This document shows, one piece after another, positions 63,325 to 64,000 of a stretch of DNA of 64,000 nucleotides. Within the stretch, counting starts at the first letter, position 1. The number at the start of each line of letters is the position of its first letter. The DNA comes from Rikenellaceae bacterium. Lineage in GTDB: Bacteria; Bacteroidota; Bacteroidia; Bacteroidales; Rikenellaceae. The position numbers and the translations under genes are program-made. The DNA lies in the NCBI GenBank assembly GCA_015059735.1, contig SUZX01000002.1:124001-188000 (forward strand), in the 5' to 3' direction. The notes under the pieces were generated by a model. The model was not told where the DNA came from and did not search any database. It saw nothing but the letters and a program-made list of their open reading frames with translations.

Positions 63325-63332
63325 TACTTTTG
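63325..63332 (+). promoter_or_regulatory. -7 box of the threonine aldolase promoter
   Basis: TACTTTTG fits TAnnTTTG and lies 28 nt upstream of ATG 63361. No -33 element at standard spacing. Confidence 0.5.
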
Positions 63333-63360
63333 TATGTTAATCCTATAAAATAGACGATAG

Positions 63361-64000
63361 ATGTTACATTTCGATTGCGATTATATGGAGGGGGCGCATC
63401 CCGAGATTTTGCGCCGATTTATCGAAACCAACTTGGAGCAGACTGCCGGCTACGGAAATGATCCCTATACCGAGCGTGCATGTCAGGCGGTACGTCAAGC
63501 GTGCGGAGTTCCCGATGCGCGGGTTTTCTTCCTTGTGGGCGGAACTCAAACCAATGCAACGGTCATCGACGGCCTGTTGGCTCATCATCAGGGGGTATTG
63601 GCCGCTGAAAGCGGACATATAAATGTACATGAGGCGGGAGCAATAGAGGCCTCGGGGCACAAAGTGCTCACACTTCCTTCGCATCAAGGAAAGGTCGATC
63701 CCGAAGAGTTGGATGCTTACATCAATGACTTTTATCGCGATGATACGTATCAACACATGGTTGCTCCGGGTATGCTATATATTTCGCATCCTACGGAGTA
63801 TGGTACTGTTTATTCGCGCTCGGAATTGGAGCGGTTGAGTGATATATGCCATAGGGCTAATATTCCGCTTTATATCGATGGCGCTCGCATGGGATATGCA
63901 TTAGCGGCAGAGGGAAGTGATGTGACACTCACAGATGTGGCACGATTGAGCGATGTGTTCTATATCGGAGGAACAAAAGTGGGAGCACTCTTCGGTGAAG
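63361..64000 (+). CDS. Low-specificity L-threonine aldolase, cut by the window edge
   Basis: The first 213 codons of a PLP-dependent beta-eliminating-lyase/threonine-aldolase family protein are present. Family features: MEGAHPEILRR near the start, GGTQTNATVIDGLL (about 62-75), SGHINVHEAGAIEASGH, YIDGARMGYAL and GGTKVGALFGE with Lys206 as the PLP lysine. It cleaves threonine or allo-threonine to glycine and acetaldehyde. The remaining C-terminal third lies beyond the window. Confidence 0.9.
   Translation, partial: MLHFDCDYMEGAHPEILRRFIETNLEQTAGYGNDPYTERACQAVRQACGVPDARVFFLVGGTQTNATVIDGLLAHHQGVLAAESGHINVHEAGAIEASGHKVLTLPSHQGKVDPEELDAYINDFYRDDTYQHMVAPGMLYISHPTEYGTVYSRSELERLSDICHRANIPLYIDGARMGYALAAEGSDVTLTDVARLSDVFYIGGTKVGALFGE

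Noticed and set aside
1..64000. CRISPR arrays, prophage, integrases, transposases, rRNA operon
   Set aside because: I found no regularly spaced repeats, no such protein motifs and only one tRNA.

Overview
The window is about 64 kb of a Bacteroidota chromosome, most likely order Bacteroidales. The evidence is the gene content and the promoters: an AcrAB-type pump with a lipoprotein outer-membrane factor, the bamD-rpoZ-coaBC-recN cluster, a three-subunit fumarate reductase/succinate dehydrogenase, FloA/NfeD, a threonine aldolase and many outer-membrane barrels. At least a dozen genes start just downstream of the Bacteroidota-type promoter TTTG/TTG-N19-21-TAnnTTTG, and Shine-Dalgarno sequences are mostly absent. 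Genus cannot be fixed from the sequence alone. There are no phage, transposase, integron or CRISPR signs, so this reads as core chromosome.

Layout. 1-5.2 kb: start of a secreted protein (minus), a glycoside-hydrolase-like lipoprotein, and a phosphoethanolamine transferase paired with a membrane-anchored PHP protein. 5.3-12.7 kb: tRNA-Leu, lspA, a cation/H+ antiporter, then barrel-phoH-pepD-lipid kinase. 13-20.3 kb: lipoproteins, a large outer-membrane barrel, alanine dehydrogenase, a DUF805/SHOCT pair. 20.3-27.2 kb: prs, engB, speA, then an operon of HU-like protein, sigma-54 activator, LptE, small TPR-like protein and SecG. 27.3-31 kb: metY-metX-hom behind a methionine/cysteine-rich leader peptide. 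31-37.4 kb: adaptor-RND-OMF-TetR efflux operon. 37.8-43.6 kb: barrel, bamD, rpoZ, coaBC, recN, a bile-acid-symporter-type transporter. 43.7-49.3 kb: a secreted Lcl_C-like protein, 5-formyl-THF cyclo-ligase, and the fumarate reductase operon. 49.4-58.2 kb: a long minus-strand run (mtaB, HAMP protein, trkH, SPOR protein, nfeD, floA, uvrB). 58.3-62.8 kb: metal ABC permease, LptF/G permease, ribBA, fmt. The window ends in a DUF454 gene and a truncated threonine aldolase.

Two regulatory features stand out. First, a family of three dispersed structured RNAs (near 14.5, 18.8 and 44.7 kb), each about 210 nt with a closing stem, a long stem with compensatory base changes and two apical hairpins. Each has its own TAnnTTTG promoter and 5' hairpin, and each lies in the same orientation 53-97 nt upstream of a gene for an envelope protein; no other recognisable promoter lies between. 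They look like a cis-acting leader family or a multi-copy small RNA. Second, the metY-metX-hom operon has a 31-residue leader peptide with nine Met and three Cys codons, followed by a terminator and competing pairing segments, the layout of a classical ribosome-mediated attenuator.
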